Assembly: GCA_902765855.1 (NCBI GenBank)
Contig: CACXBF010000001.1
Location: 377,117 to 441,116 of the forward strand
Length of the DNA stretch: 64,000 nucleotides
DNA from: an uncultured Ruminococcus sp.
GTDB taxonomy: Bacteria; Bacillota; Clostridia; Oscillospirales; Acutalibacteraceae
Reading direction: 5' to 3'
Below, piece by piece: positions 9,735 to 18,678 of the stretch; within the stretch, counting starts at the first letter, position 1; every line of letters begins with the position of its first letter. A model generated the notes under the pieces. The model did no database searches, was not told the origin of the DNA, and saw nothing but the letters and a program-made list of their open reading frames with translations. The translations under genes were made by a program, and so were the position numbers.

Positions 9735-10925
9735 TTATTTCTGAACTTCCTCAACAGCCTTTTTGAGAGCGTCAACTTTGTCAAGATTTTCCCAAGCTAC
9801 GCCAAGTTCCTCTCTGCCCATATGGCCGTAAGCGGCAAGCTGGCGATAAATCGGACGGCGGAGATCGAGATCACGAATAATTGCGGCAGGTCTTAGGTCG
9901 AAAACCTTAGAAACGGCTTTAGAGAGTACATCGTCAGATACAGTGCCTGTGCCGAATGTATCAACCATTACAGAGATTGGCTTTGCAACACCGATTGCAT
10001 ATGAAAGCTGAAGCTCGCACTTCTTAGCAAGTCCTGCACCAACAATATTTTTAGCAACATATCTTGCTGCATATGCTGCCGAACGGTCAACCTTTGTTGG
10101 GTCTTTACCAGAGAATGCGCCACCACCATGGCGAGAGAATCCGCCGTAGGTGTCAACAATAATCTTTCTTCCGGTCAAACCACTGTCACCGACAGGGCCA
10201 CCAACTACAAATCTGCCTGTTGGATTTACAAGTATTCTTGTATCCTTATAAAGTTCAGCAGGAATAATTGGTTCAATAACATATTTAATGAGGTCCTTGC
10301 GGATGGTTTCGAGTGAAACATCTTCATCGTGTTGTGTTGAGATAAGGACAGTGTCAATACGAGTAATTTTGTCATCGTCATATTCAACTGTAACTTGAGT
10401 TTTGCCATCGGGACGGAGATATTTAAGAGTGCCGTTTTTGCGAACCTCAGTAAGACGCTTTGCAAGCTTGTGTGCAAGAGAGATTGAAAGAGGCATAAGT
10501 TCAGGGGTTTCGTCACAAGCGTAACCAAACATAATACCCTGGTCGCCGGCACCTATTTGATTAAGAGCATCACTTTCACCGTCACGAACTTCATAAGAAA
10601 TATTTACGCCTTGTGCAATATCAGGAGATTGGGAATCTATAGAAGCAAGAACTGCACAGGTATTTCCGTTAAATCCACTTTGTGCATTGTCATAACCGAT
10701 TTCGTTTATAACATTTCTTGCAATTTGGTTTATATCAACATAGCAACTTGTAGATATTTCACCCATAACATGAACCATACCTGTTGTTGCAGTAACCTCA
10801 CAAGCAACATGAGCATCAGGGTCTTGCTCGATGATTGCATCGAGAACTGCGTCAGAAATTTGGTCGCAGAGCTTGTCAGGATGTCCTTCTGTTACCGATT
10901 CAGATGTGAAAAAATGTTTTGCCAT
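9735..10925 (-). CDS. metK: S-adenosylmethionine synthetase
   Basis: 396 residues. MetK joins ATP and methionine to give SAM. Motifs: [20 protein letters not shown] (catalytic His, K+/Mg2+ sites), [12 protein letters not shown] (ATP), [22 protein letters not shown] and [23 protein letters not shown] riboswitch and terminator upstream show end-product control. Confidence 0.98.
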   Translation of the reverse strand: MAKHFFTSESVTEGHPDKLCDQISDAVLDAIIEQDPDAHVACEVTATTGMVHVMGEISTSCYVDINQIARNVINEIGYDNAQSGFNGNTCAVLASIDSQSPDIAQGVNISYEVRDGESDALNQIGAGDQGIMFGYACDETPELMPLSISLAHKLAKRLTEVRKNGTLKYLRPDGKTQVTVEYDDDKITRIDTVLISTQHDEDVSLETIRKDLIKYVIEPIIPAELYKDTRILVNPTGRFVVGGPVGDSGLTGRKIIVDTYGGFSRHGGGAFSGKDPTKVDRSAAYAARYVAKNIVGAGLAKKCELQLSYAIGVAKPISVMVDTFGTGTVSDDVLSKAVSKVFDLRPAAIIRDLDLRRPIYRQLAAYGHMGREELGVAWENLDKVDALKKAVEEVQK

Positions 10926-10976
10926 AATTTATAGCTCCTTTTGAGAAAAATTCTTAACTGCCTTTGATTTAATCAT

Positions 10977-11011
10977 TTAAAAAGCCGCTCGGCAGAAAAC
11001 CGAACGGCTAA
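10977..11011 (-). terminator. Expression-platform terminator of the metK SAM riboswitch
   Basis: On the minus strand TTAGCCGTTCGG and GCCGAGCGGCTTTTT form an 11-pair stem with a T-run, 55 bases ahead of metK. In SAM-I switches this helix forms when SAM is bound. Confidence 0.9.
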
Positions 11012-11018
11012 GTTTATG

Positions 11019-11117
11019 CTACTCATCTTTCGGCTTTACCGCAGGATTTGGCACCTTACAATTAAGCAGGTTGCCGGACTTCACAGGGCCTGTTCCCTCA
11101 GTCGCTCTTGATAAGTT
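11019..11117 (-). promoter_or_regulatory. SAM-I (S-box) riboswitch aptamer
   Basis: Read on the minus strand it has the S-box consensus: CTTATCAAGAG, GACTGAGGGAACAGGCCC, GAAGTCCGGCAACC, AAGGTGCCAAATCCTGCGG and GCCGAAAGATGAG. It directly follows the promoter at 11142-11170 and precedes the terminator. It should shut off metK when SAM is plentiful. Confidence 0.96.
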
Positions 11118-11141
11118 GGTAATTTGTTAAGTTGTAAATTT

Positions 11142-11170
11142 AATATAACACCTAATTAAGTGTTTGTCAA
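11142..11170 (-). promoter_or_regulatory. metK promoter
   Basis: Minus-strand TTGACA, 17-base spacer and TATATT; transcription would begin about 20 bases ahead of the SAM aptamer. The -35 box ends 5 bases from the stop of the neighbouring hydrolase gene. Confidence 0.8.
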
Positions 11171-11175
11171 TAATT

Positions 11176-12273
11176 TTATTTTTTAGCAAGTTTATTGACA
11201 GCATTTATAAATGTATCAGGATTAAATCTGTGTATATCGTGGCTGCTTTCAAGCTCAACTAATTCGCAATTTTCGATAAGACTTACAGCTTTTCTTGCTT
11301 GTTCGTCTGAGCTTGCGGCAAGAAGGATACCATCGTCAGTATAACTGTCTTTTGCATGAATAAATATTGTCGGAACCTTTATATCAGACATCATTTTTTC
11401 GTGTGATATACCGCTTTGCCAACTATAATCATAAAAATTCTCACCGAATTGCAAGTCATATCTGTTCATATTCATAAACATAAAGTTTATATCTTCTGGC
11501 ATAAAGAAGAACTGAACACTTTCGTTTGGGTGCTGTTCATGATATTTTTGTGCATAATCTGCCAGACTATCCATAGAGCTTGACATATAGAGCTGTCCCC
11601 ACAAACAATGACGCATATAGTAAGCTTCCCAACACTCGGATTTATCACTTTGCAAATATTCATGAATATTTTTATATGTATCAAGATAAGCAAAGGATTT
11701 TTCAAAATAACCTTTTTCTGTTGAAAATACTGGGGGGTCCTCTAAGACAGAGCCTATAACCTTATCTCCTCCATATGCTGCAACATATGAGGCAATGAGT
11801 CCTCCTGAAGAATGTCCCGAAACAACAGTATTTTCTTTAATTACATTGTTTATAAACCAGATTAAGTCATCGCCATTTTCTTTAAGGTAATATTTTTTAG
11901 GGTTGTGTGAAGAATCTCCGTGACCGTAGCAGTCAACTGCATAAACATGCCAATTTTCACTAAGCTTTGGAAGAACACGAGTGTAGTCATCCCATGCACA
12001 AGTTTGTCCATGAATAAGTAAAAGTGCATCTCCGTTGTCAGGACCTTCAGCATAATTTATTACTGAACCGTCCGAAAGAGTAACTTGCTTTGTTTCAAAG
12101 CCTGCGTCGAGAGTTTTTTGCATATCCGCCTGCCAATAATGTGTACATTTATAGAAATAAATTGAAAACAGTACGGATATGATGATTATTACGCCAAGCA
12201 CTATTAAAAGCGTAATTTTTAATGCCTTTCTTTTCTTTTTGACCTTTTTCTTGGGTTCTGTACTTACATCCAT
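11176..12273 (-). CDS. Membrane-anchored alpha/beta hydrolase
   Basis: 365 residues. A Lys-rich start is followed by one hydrophobic helix (~21-42). The alpha/beta-hydrolase fold has DGDALLLIHGQTCAWDDY (oxyanion-hole HG), the nucleophile elbow GHSSGG, a late Asp in IFIHAKDSYTDDG and the final His in ELESSHDIHRF, so the Ser-Asp-His triad appears complete. The substrate is unknown; the family includes esterases, haloperoxidase-like enzymes and epoxide hydrolases. The anchor suggests the domain sits outside the membrane. It lies 17 bases downstream of the XRE-AbrB regulator gene with its own GGAGG, so the two form an operon. Confidence 0.85.
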   Translation of the reverse strand: MDVSTEPKKKVKKKRKALKITLLIVLGVIIIISVLFSIYFYKCTHYWQADMQKTLDAGFETKQVTLSDGSVINYAEGPDNGDALLLIHGQTCAWDDYTRVLPKLSENWHVYAVDCYGHGDSSHNPKKYYLKENGDDLIWFINNVIKENTVVSGHSSGGLIASYVAAYGGDKVIGSVLEDPPVFSTEKGYFEKSFAYLDTYKNIHEYLQSDKSECWEAYYMRHCLWGQLYMSSSMDSLADYAQKYHEQHPNESVQFFFMPEDINFMFMNMNRYDLQFGENFYDYSWQSGISHEKMMSDIKVPTIFIHAKDSYTDDGILLAASSDEQARKAVSLIENCELVELESSHDIHRFNPDTFINAVNKLAKK

Positions 12274-12290
12274 TTTAATTGTCCTCCTTA

Positions 12291-12749
12291 TTATTTTGTT
12301 TTATAATGGAAAGAATCCATAATTTCTTTTACCTGATTCATAAAATTATCCGCAGGAACAAATGCAATTCCTTTTGTTCCCTGATTTTCATCACCTAAAA
12401 CTAAAAGTACATCTCCTGCTTTAAGATTCATAGTTTCTCTTGCGGGCTTTGGTATGACTACTTGACCTCTTTCGCCAATAACTGTAGTGCCAAATATATG
12501 CTTACCTTTAGGAGCTATAGGAAGTCCGGATTCCTTTTGCGAATAATGAAGGAGGTCGTCTAAAGAAACGTTATAAAATTCAGCCAAAGCATCACAATTT
12601 ATAATGTCTGGAACAGATTCGCCGCTTTCCCAACGGGAGATTGCTTGCCTCGAAACTCCAATTTTATCCGCAACATCTTCAATGGAAAGTTTGTTTATTT
12701 TTCTTAGGTTAACAAGATTTTCACTGATATTAATTTTTTGATTTTTCAT
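12291..12749 (-). CDS. XRE-type HTH regulator with AbrB-like domain
   Basis: 152 residues. The start is taken at 12749 because AAGGAGGT (12759-12766) overlaps the earlier in-frame ATG at 12758. Residues ~10-65 are a Cro/C1 helix-turn-helix (IEDVADKIGVSRQAISRWESG). Residues ~85-125 resemble the SpoVT/AbrB swapped-hairpin domain (VIGERGQVVIPKPARETMNLKAGDVLLVLGD). It likely binds the inverted repeat at 12810-12830 next to its own promoter and controls itself and the hydrolase. What it senses is unknown. Confidence 0.85.
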   Translation of the reverse strand: MKNQKINISENLVNLRKINKLSIEDVADKIGVSRQAISRWESGESVPDIINCDALAEFYNVSLDDLLHYSQKESGLPIAPKGKHIFGTTVIGERGQVVIPKPARETMNLKAGDVLLVLGDENQGTKGIAFVPADNFMNQVKEIMDSFHYKTK

Positions 12750-12772
12750 ATTTATCATACCTCCTTGATAAT

Positions 12773-12801
12773 ATTTTAATATTTTATGGAATTTATTTCA
12801 A
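12773..12801 (-). promoter_or_regulatory. Promoter of the XRE-AbrB / hydrolase operon
   Basis: Minus-strand TTGAAA, 17-base spacer, TAAAAT, just upstream of the ribosome site of the regulator gene. Confidence 0.7.
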
Positions 12802-12809
12802 CCACATAA

Positions 12810-12830
12810 ATGTAACAAATTATGTTACAT
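12810..12830. promoter_or_regulatory. Inverted-repeat operator candidate
   Basis: A perfect 8-5-8 inverted repeat, ATGTAACA-AATTA-TGTTACAT, lies 9 bases upstream of the -35 box at 12796-12801, between the divergent regulator and MurT-like operons. It is a likely site for the XRE-AbrB protein. Confidence 0.6.
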
Positions 12831-12917
12831 TTAGCTTACATACAACCTGCTTTGCCAATTTTAATTATGTAGCCAAAGGAAATTCTTTTTTATATACCAA
12901 TTTAAATCGAATTATGG

Positions 12918-12923
12918 TATAAT
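12918..12923 (+). promoter_or_regulatory. -10 box for MurT/GatD-like operon 1
   Basis: Perfect TATAAT, 56 bases ahead of the MurT-like start; the -35 region is poor. Confidence 0.45.
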
Positions 12924-12978
12924 ATAGAATAAACCGCTTTTACAGATGAAGTTCAAATAAAAAAATGAGGGTGAGATA

Positions 12979-14310
12979 ATGCGTGTTTTCTTTGTAATTC
13001 TTGTTTGTAAACTACTGCATTTTATAGGTAAATTGATTGGAAAGGGAAGCAGTCTTCCTGGCAAATATGCTTTAAAGCTTGACCGTAATATTCTTAAGAA
13101 GATTAAAATGCCTGAATATATCATTGCGGTAACGGGCAGTAACGGTAAAACCTCGACCGTTGAAATGATAGCACATATTTTGCAAGAGGGCGGAAAAACT
13201 GTCGCATATAATAAAGAAGGTTCTAATCAAATTGAGGGTGTAACAACTTTTATTCTATGTAATTCTACAATGGGTGGTAAGGTTAAGAGCGATATTCTTT
13301 TAATCGAGAGTGACGAACGCTTTGCACAGTATACATTTAAATATTTTACACCTACACATTATGTTATTACAAACTTGTATCGTGACCAGCTTACAAGAAA
13401 CGGCCACCCAGAGTGGGTTTATGATTGCTTGAAAAACAGCATACACGATGGAACACAGCTTATTCTTAATGCTGATGACCCGCTTGTATCTTGCTTTGGT
13501 TATGGAAAAGATGATGTTATATACTTTGGTGCGGATAAGATTTCCGTTTCGCACGAAAAAAATAACAGCGTATATAATGACGGAATTTTCTGTCCACACT
13601 GCAAAAAGCGTCTTTCTTATGAATACTATCATTATAATCATATCGGAAAATATTCTTGCCCTAATTGCGGACTTAAAAGAAATAATACACAGTTTTCTGT
13701 TACCGCCGCAGACCTTGATAAAGGTGAGATAATTATAAATGATAAATCAACAATAAAGCTTGCATTAAAGAGCCTTTATAATGTTTATAATATTCTTGCA
13801 GCATATTCTGTTTGCTCTATTGTCGGAATTGATGATGCAACTATTTGCAAGAGCATAAATAATTATGTTCTTAAAAATGGACGAGTTATAGAGTTCAGCC
13901 TTGATAAGCGTTACGGAACATTGCTTACCTCAAAGCACGAAAATTCCGTTTCTTATGACCAATCGCTTACACTTGCCGCTAATGATAAGCAAGGCTGTGA
14001 TATACTTATCATAGTTGACGCTATCAGCAGAAAGTATTTTACAAGTGATGTTTCTTGGCTGTGGGATATTGATTTTGAGCTTCTTGCAAGTAAGAATGTC
14101 GGAGAAATTGTCCTTGCGGGACTTTATTCAGCCGATTTACAAACACGCTTTTCGTTTACAGGCATTGAAGAAAGCAAGATTAAAGCTTTCAGCGATATTG
14201 GAGAAGCCGCTGAATATCTAAAGACAAGCAGTGACAGAAAGCTTTATGTAATAACCTGTTTCTCAGATAAGGGAAAATTCCTTAGTCTTGTTAAGGAGGA
14301 AAAATTATGA
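12979..14310 (+). CDS. MurT-like Mur ligase (DUF1727), copy 1
   Basis: 443 residues. The ATP P-loop is VTGSNGKTS (51-59); middle-domain motifs are VITNLYRDQL and LNADDP. A Cys4 zinc ribbon (CPHC ~205-208, CPNC ~226-229) sits in the position typical of MurT, and the C-terminal part is DUF1727-like (SYDQSLTLA, then DVSWLWDIDFELL). Canonical MurT with GatD amidates D-iso-glutamate of lipid II. Here the motif around the MurT Asp that completes the GatD triad is altered (AISRKYFTSDVSW instead of the usual NDxxADGxDVSW pattern). The downstream GatD-like gene overlaps its stop, so they are made together. The MurT-family fold is firm; isoglutaminyl synthase activity is doubtful. Confidence 0.88.
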   Translation: MRVFFVILVCKLLHFIGKLIGKGSSLPGKYALKLDRNILKKIKMPEYIIAVTGSNGKTSTVEMIAHILQEGGKTVAYNKEGSNQIEGVTTFILCNSTMGGKVKSDILLIESDERFAQYTFKYFTPTHYVITNLYRDQLTRNGHPEWVYDCLKNSIHDGTQLILNADDPLVSCFGYGKDDVIYFGADKISVSHEKNNSVYNDGIFCPHCKKRLSYEYYHYNHIGKYSCPNCGLKRNNTQFSVTAADLDKGEIIINDKSTIKLALKSLYNVYNILAAYSVCSIVGIDDATICKSINNYVLKNGRVIEFSLDKRYGTLLTSKHENSVSYDQSLTLAANDKQGCDILIIVDAISRKYFTSDVSWLWDIDFELLASKNVGEIVLAGLYSADLQTRFSFTGIEESKIKAFSDIGEAAEYLKTSSDRKLYVITCFSDKGKFLSLVKEEKL

Positions 14311-15086
14311 TTATTAAAGTCTTACATCTATATCATGATTTAATGAATTTATATGGCGAATATGGAAATATTGCCGTTCTATGCAGATACCTTGAGGACG
14401 CCGGAATTGAGGTTCAGCTTGATAAGGTAAGCGTAGACGATAGTTTTAATATTGCGGATTATAATTTCGTATATTGCGGAGCAGGTACAGAAAGAAATCA
14501 AAAGGTTGCACTTGCTGACATTATTTCTCATAAGGACGAATTAAAAATTTACATCGAAAACAATGGTACAGCATTATTTACAGGAAATTCTCTTGAAATG
14601 CTCGGCAAAAGTATCTGTGATAGGAATGGAGATACTTTTGAAGCTCTTTCATTTGCTGATTTTTACACATATCAGGGCGGAGAAAGCTATAAAAAATATA
14701 TTTCAGCTAATCCGAATGATACAGAACTCATTAAGAACGATACAAGAATTACAGGCGATGTAATCTTCAAGGCGGATTTTATAGAAAAGCCACTTGTAGG
14801 GTTTGTTAATAAATGCGGATTTATTAAGGGAAACTTCACTCCCTTATTTAATGTAGTTTATGGAATAGGCAATAATCGCAATGATAAATCCGATGGTATA
14901 CGAATAAATAATATTCTCGGAACATATCTTACAGGACCTATTCTTGTTAAAAATCCTGCAATGCTTGATTATGTTGTTTCACTTATTACAAATGGAAATG
15001 CTAAAAATCAAAGCTATGATTCTCAAAATCGTGGCTATGAAATGACATATAGAGAGCTTATGAAACGCTTTAATACGCAAGGCTGA
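14307..15086 (+). CDS. GatD-like class I amidotransferase homologue lacking the catalytic Cys and His, copy 1
   Basis: 259 residues. The GatD framework is clear: LYHDLMNLYGEYGNIAVL at the N-terminus, CGAGTERNQ (GatD GGGSDREQ), ITGDVIF, VVYGIGNN and GTYLTGPILVKNP near the end. Where GatD has the nucleophile in ICGGYQFLG this protein has FTGNSLEMLG, and the catalytic His of GTYLHGP is Thr. The glutaminase should therefore be dead. It may be a structural partner of the MurT-like protein. AAGGAGG lies inside the end of the MurT-like gene and the start overlaps its stop. Confidence 0.85.
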   Translation: MIIKVLHLYHDLMNLYGEYGNIAVLCRYLEDAGIEVQLDKVSVDDSFNIADYNFVYCGAGTERNQKVALADIISHKDELKIYIENNGTALFTGNSLEMLGKSICDRNGDTFEALSFADFYTYQGGESYKKYISANPNDTELIKNDTRITGDVIFKADFIEKPLVGFVNKCGFIKGNFTPLFNVVYGIGNNRNDKSDGIRINNILGTYLTGPILVKNPAMLDYVVSLITNGNAKNQSYDSQNRGYEMTYRELMKRFNTQG

Positions 15087-15137
15087 CAGAGTCCGCTGTA
15101 TTAGTAGTTCATTGGTAATTACTTTAATAATGTTGAC
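15087..15137. repeat. Fragment of the dispersed repeat family, inverted
   Basis: The inverse of this stretch (ATTACCAATGAACTACTAAT, followed by ACAGCGGACTCTGT) matches part of the repeat at 34979-34999. ACAGAGTCCGCTGT itself can form a small hairpin. It lies between the GatD-like gene and recD2. Confidence 0.45.
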
Positions 15138-15194
15138 AAGCTTCTTTAACTTATTATGAGTTATGCTCACTAAATTGAGAAAGGAACTTAATAA

Positions 15195-17417
15195 ATGAAC
15201 GATGAATTGTTAGAGCTTAAAGGCTCGGTAGAATCTATAATTTATCGTAATGAATCAAACGGATATACTGTTCTCAATCTTTCTTGTGAGGACGGTGAAA
15301 CTACTGCTGTCGGAATAATGCCAGAGGTGTCTGTTGGTGAAGAAATTGTAGTTCAAGGACATTGGCAAACGCATAAAAGCTATGGCGAACAATTTGCTGT
15401 AGTTTCTTGCACAAGAACAATGCCGATAGGTTCAACAGCTATTTTGAAATATCTTTCGTCAAGATCGGTAAAGGGAGTAGGTCCGGCAACTGCGAGAAGA
15501 TTGGTTGAAACATTTGGCGAAAACACTCTTGAGGTTATAGAAAAAGAACCGCTTAGAATGACCGAAATCAAAGGCATATCTCGTGAAAAGGCTATGTCAA
15601 TAAGCAATGAGCTTAAAAAGATTTTTGGTATGAGAGAGGTTATAGCTTTTCTTGATAAGTATAATGTTCCTCCTGAAATCAGCGTTAAGATTTGGAGAGA
15701 GCTTGGAGCAAGGTCTATTGAAACAATAGAATCAAATCCTTATGTTCTTTGCTGTGATGAAATCGGCGTATCATTTGAACACGCAGACAGAATCGCCGCA
15801 TCTATGGATATGGCACAGGACGATGAGTTCAGACTAAGAGCAGGAATAATATATATAAACACATATAATTCCAATAACGGACATACTTGTCTGCCAAAGG
15901 AAAAGCTGATTGAGGTTTGTGCGAAATTTCTCAAAACAGAGCCTAAGCGAATTTCCGAGATACTCGAAAATATGATTATAGACAAAAGTCTTATTGAGGA
16001 TACTCTTGAAGGAAAAGAGTTTATCTTTTTGCCAGATTTTTATAAGAGTGAAACCTATTCCGCAGGACGAATAAAGCTTATGAAACAATTTCCGCCTCAG
16101 AGAATTGTTGGCATAGAATCTGCTCTTGAAAATTTTGAAAAACAGCAGGGCATAAAATATGCCGAACTTCAAAGAAAAGCTATTTTAGAGGCTATTTCGG
16201 GCGGACTTCTCATATTAACAGGTGGACCCGGAACGGGTAAAACAACAACCCTTAATGCAATTATCAGCTTATTAAAGGATAATGGTATAAAAGTTCAATG
16301 TGCCGCTCCCACTGGAAGAGCCGCACACAGAATGTCAGAACTCACGGGCTGTGAGGCCAAAACCATACACAGATTATTAGAGGTTGAATGGGATAAGCAC
16401 GATAAACCATACTTCAAGCGTGATGAGAGAAATATGCTTGATTGTGATGCACTTGTACTTGATGAACTTTCTATGGTGGATTCAAAGCTTTTTGAAAGTG
16501 TACTTCGTGCCTTGCCTATGGGCTGCCGACTTATTATGGTTGGTGATAGCGACCAGCTTCCAAGCGTGGGGGCAGGAAATGTTCTTGGAGATTTGATAGC
16601 TTCGGGTGCTGTTCCGGTTGTAGCTTTGACAGAGATTTTCCGTCAGTCTATGAAAAGTCTTATTGTTACAAATGCACATAAAATCGTAAAAGGCGAAATG
16701 CCAGACCTTAGTACACATGATAAGGATTTCTTTTTCTTGCCCTGTTCATCAGCGGATAAGATTACAGAAACAATTATCGGCTTGTGCAAGGATAGACTTC
16801 CGAAAAGTTATGGCTACTCTGCAATGACAGATATTCAAGTGCTTTGTCCAGGCAGAAAAGGATTGCTTGGTGTGATTGAGTTGAATAAAAAATTGCAGGA
16901 GGTACTTAATCCACCAATTGGTACGAATCTTGATTTGAACATTGGAACATATTCTTTGAGATATGGCGATAAGGTTATGCAGATTAGAAATAACTATGAC
17001 CTTATCTGGACTCGTGGAGATGACGATGACGGAGAAGGTGTTTTCAACGGGGATATTGGTACTGTTGTAAGGGTAAATAGCAAGGCCGGAACAGCAAGCG
17101 TTAAATTTGATGATAAGCTTGTTGAATATGATAGGGAAAGCGTCAGAGATTTGGAGCTTGCTTATGCAACGACAGTGCATAAGAGTCAGGGAAATGAATT
17201 TGAAGCTGTCATTATGCCAATGTTCAGAGGAGCACCTCAGCTTTATTACAGGAATTTGCTATACACCGGAGTGACTCGTGCAAAAAAACTGCTTATTCTA
17301 GTAGGTACACAGTCAACAATAGAAACAATGGTAAATAATAATAAAAGAACAAAACGCTATTCAGGCTTGAGAGTGTTTCTTTCAGAAACAAAAAGTGATT
17401 TTGAAGGAAAATTGTAG
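15195..17417 (+). CDS. recD2: RecD2-type ATP-dependent DNA helicase
   Basis: 740 residues, typical of stand-alone RecD2 (5'-3' superfamily 1B helicase). The N-terminal OB-like region is followed by tandem helix-hairpin-helix elements (RSVKGVGPATARRLVETFG, then EIKGISREKAMSI). Helicase motifs: LTGGPGTGKTTTL (Walker A, ~341), AAPTGRAAHRMSE (Ia), DALVLDELSMVD (Walker B), MVGDSDQLPSVGAG (III) and ATTVHKSQGNEFEAVI (VI). There are no RecB/RecC partners in view. It acts in replication-associated repair. Confidence 0.95.
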   Translation: MNDELLELKGSVESIIYRNESNGYTVLNLSCEDGETTAVGIMPEVSVGEEIVVQGHWQTHKSYGEQFAVVSCTRTMPIGSTAILKYLSSRSVKGVGPATARRLVETFGENTLEVIEKEPLRMTEIKGISREKAMSISNELKKIFGMREVIAFLDKYNVPPEISVKIWRELGARSIETIESNPYVLCCDEIGVSFEHADRIAASMDMAQDDEFRLRAGIIYINTYNSNNGHTCLPKEKLIEVCAKFLKTEPKRISEILENMIIDKSLIEDTLEGKEFIFLPDFYKSETYSAGRIKLMKQFPPQRIVGIESALENFEKQQGIKYAELQRKAILEAISGGLLILTGGPGTGKTTTLNAIISLLKDNGIKVQCAAPTGRAAHRMSELTGCEAKTIHRLLEVEWDKHDKPYFKRDERNMLDCDALVLDELSMVDSKLFESVLRALPMGCRLIMVGDSDQLPSVGAGNVLGDLIASGAVPVVALTEIFRQSMKSLIVTNAHKIVKGEMPDLSTHDKDFFFLPCSSADKITETIIGLCKDRLPKSYGYSAMTDIQVLCPGRKGLLGVIELNKKLQEVLNPPIGTNLDLNIGTYSLRYGDKVMQIRNNYDLIWTRGDDDDGEGVFNGDIGTVVRVNSKAGTASVKFDDKLVEYDRESVRDLELAYATTVHKSQGNEFEAVIMPMFRGAPQLYYRNLLYTGVTRAKKLLILVGTQSTIETMVNNNKRTKRYSGLRVFLSETKSDFEGKL

Positions 17418-17451
17418 CTGAATTTAGCTTAAATCGAAATCCATTTAAGTA

Positions 17452-17600
17452 AAGAAACTACTGATAAATTAATAAATTTCCCTAAGATAATTAAAAAATT
17501 TGTTCTTTGAGGAGAGTGACCAAAGGCTCTGTCGTAGGTGACCGCCTTTGGAAACTGCAAGCCTTTGAAAGGGCTTGGGCGAAACTTTTAATTTTTAGAA
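17452..17600. repeat. Copy of the hairpin repeat family between recD2 and mreB
   Basis: AAACTACTGATAAATT and TTTCCCTAA match the module II tail at 39244-39275. A hairpin follows (CCAAAGGC 17520-17527 with GCCTTTGG 17544-17551) in the variable-hairpin position, then an inverted H1-like hairpin (CAAGCC...GGGCTTG, 17558-17577) and GCGAAACTTTTAA, the inverse of the module I start. No gene is seen in 17418-17649. Confidence 0.65.
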
Positions 17601-17649
17601 TTTACATTAATTATATGAACGATGGTTTGCCATCAGAAAGGAGTCCTTT

Positions 17650-18663
17650 ATGGGAGTTGATATAGCAATAGACCTCGGAACATCAAAAACAAGAATTTTT
17701 TTGCCTGATAAGGGTGTTGTGGTTGATGAACCGTCGGTTATAACTGTTGACCTTATGACAGATAATATAATTGCCGTGGGACAAAAAGCCTATGAAATGC
17801 TTGGAAGGACATCAGAGCGTATGTCGGCTATGTATCCATTAAGTGGCGGAGTTATAACGGATTTTTCTCTTGTGGAAAATATGGTTAAGATTATGCTTTC
17901 GGGCATTTCTATTGGAAGAATAGGTATGCCAAAGGTTGTAGCCTGTGTTCCAAGCGATATAACAGAAGTTGAAAAAAGAGCTGTAGTAAATGCTATAAGC
18001 AGTGCAGGAATAAGAAGGGTTTGTCTTGTTGAAGAACCTGTTGCAGCAGCTATGGGAGCAGGAGTTGATATTACAAGTCCGCATGGCTCAATGGTTGTCG
18101 ATATTGGTGGAGGAACAACAGATATAGCCGTTCTTTCATTAGGTGGAATTTCAGTTTCACGAAGTATTAAAAAAGCAGGTAATGCAATAGATGATGAAAT
18201 TATAAAATATGTTAAGAAAAAATATAATCTTCTCATTGGTAAGCGTACTGCTGAGAATGCAAAAATAGCTGTTGGCTGTGTCGGAAATATAGGAGAGAAT
18301 AAAATATTCAGGCTAAAGGGCAGAAATTGTGTTACAGGTATGCCTATGCAGACGGATATAAGTTCATATGAAATTTCTGATATATTAGTTGATATTGTCA
18401 CAGAGATTGTCTATCAGATACAAGATGTATTAGAAGAAACTCCACCTGAGCTTATGGGAGATATATCTTCTGATGGAATTATCCTTACAGGCGGTACAGC
18501 ACAGCTAAGAGGTATGGCAGAAATCATAAATGCTGTAACCAAAATAAAAGTAAGAGTTGCAGACGAATCATCGCTTTGCGTTGTTAAAGGCTGCGGAAAA
18601 TCTCTTAAATATATAGAAGCTTTTGAAAAGGGCGAACTTTCACCAATCAGTGAGCAATACTAA
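17650..18663 (+). CDS. mreB: MreB/Mbl-type actin-like cell-shape protein
   Basis: 337 residues. Actin-fold ATP motifs are present: DLGTSKTRIFL (phosphate 1), VVDIGGGTTDIAVLSLGG (phosphate 2), VCLVEEPVAAAMGAG (connect) and ILTGGTAQLRGM (adenosine). MreB family proteins form membrane-bound filaments guiding lateral wall synthesis. AAAGGAG precedes the ATG. mreC/mreD are not adjacent, so this could equally be the Mbl or MreBH paralogue. The DUF1275 gene starts 15 bases after the stop. Confidence 0.9.
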   Translation: MGVDIAIDLGTSKTRIFLPDKGVVVDEPSVITVDLMTDNIIAVGQKAYEMLGRTSERMSAMYPLSGGVITDFSLVENMVKIMLSGISIGRIGMPKVVACVPSDITEVEKRAVVNAISSAGIRRVCLVEEPVAAAMGAGVDITSPHGSMVVDIGGGTTDIAVLSLGGISVSRSIKKAGNAIDDEIIKYVKKKYNLLIGKRTAENAKIAVGCVGNIGENKIFRLKGRNCVTGMPMQTDISSYEISDILVDIVTEIVYQIQDVLEETPPELMGDISSDGIILTGGTAQLRGMAEIINAVTKIKVRVADESSLCVVKGCGKSLKYIEAFEKGELSPISEQY

Positions 18664-18678
18664 GGGGAGCTGATAAAG

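Noticed and set aside
11176..12749. Toxin-antitoxin reading of the XRE-AbrB gene and its neighbour
   Set aside because: The partner is a full-length membrane-anchored alpha/beta hydrolase of 365 residues, not a small toxin.
14307..15086. Sequencing error as the reason for the missing Cys in the GatD-like protein
   Set aside because: The copy at 54829 shows the same replacement (TGNSxE) and also lacks the His, so two independent errors are unlikely.
17790..18401. 203-codon minus-strand open frame
   Set aside because: Antisense to the MreB-type gene, which has all its motifs.
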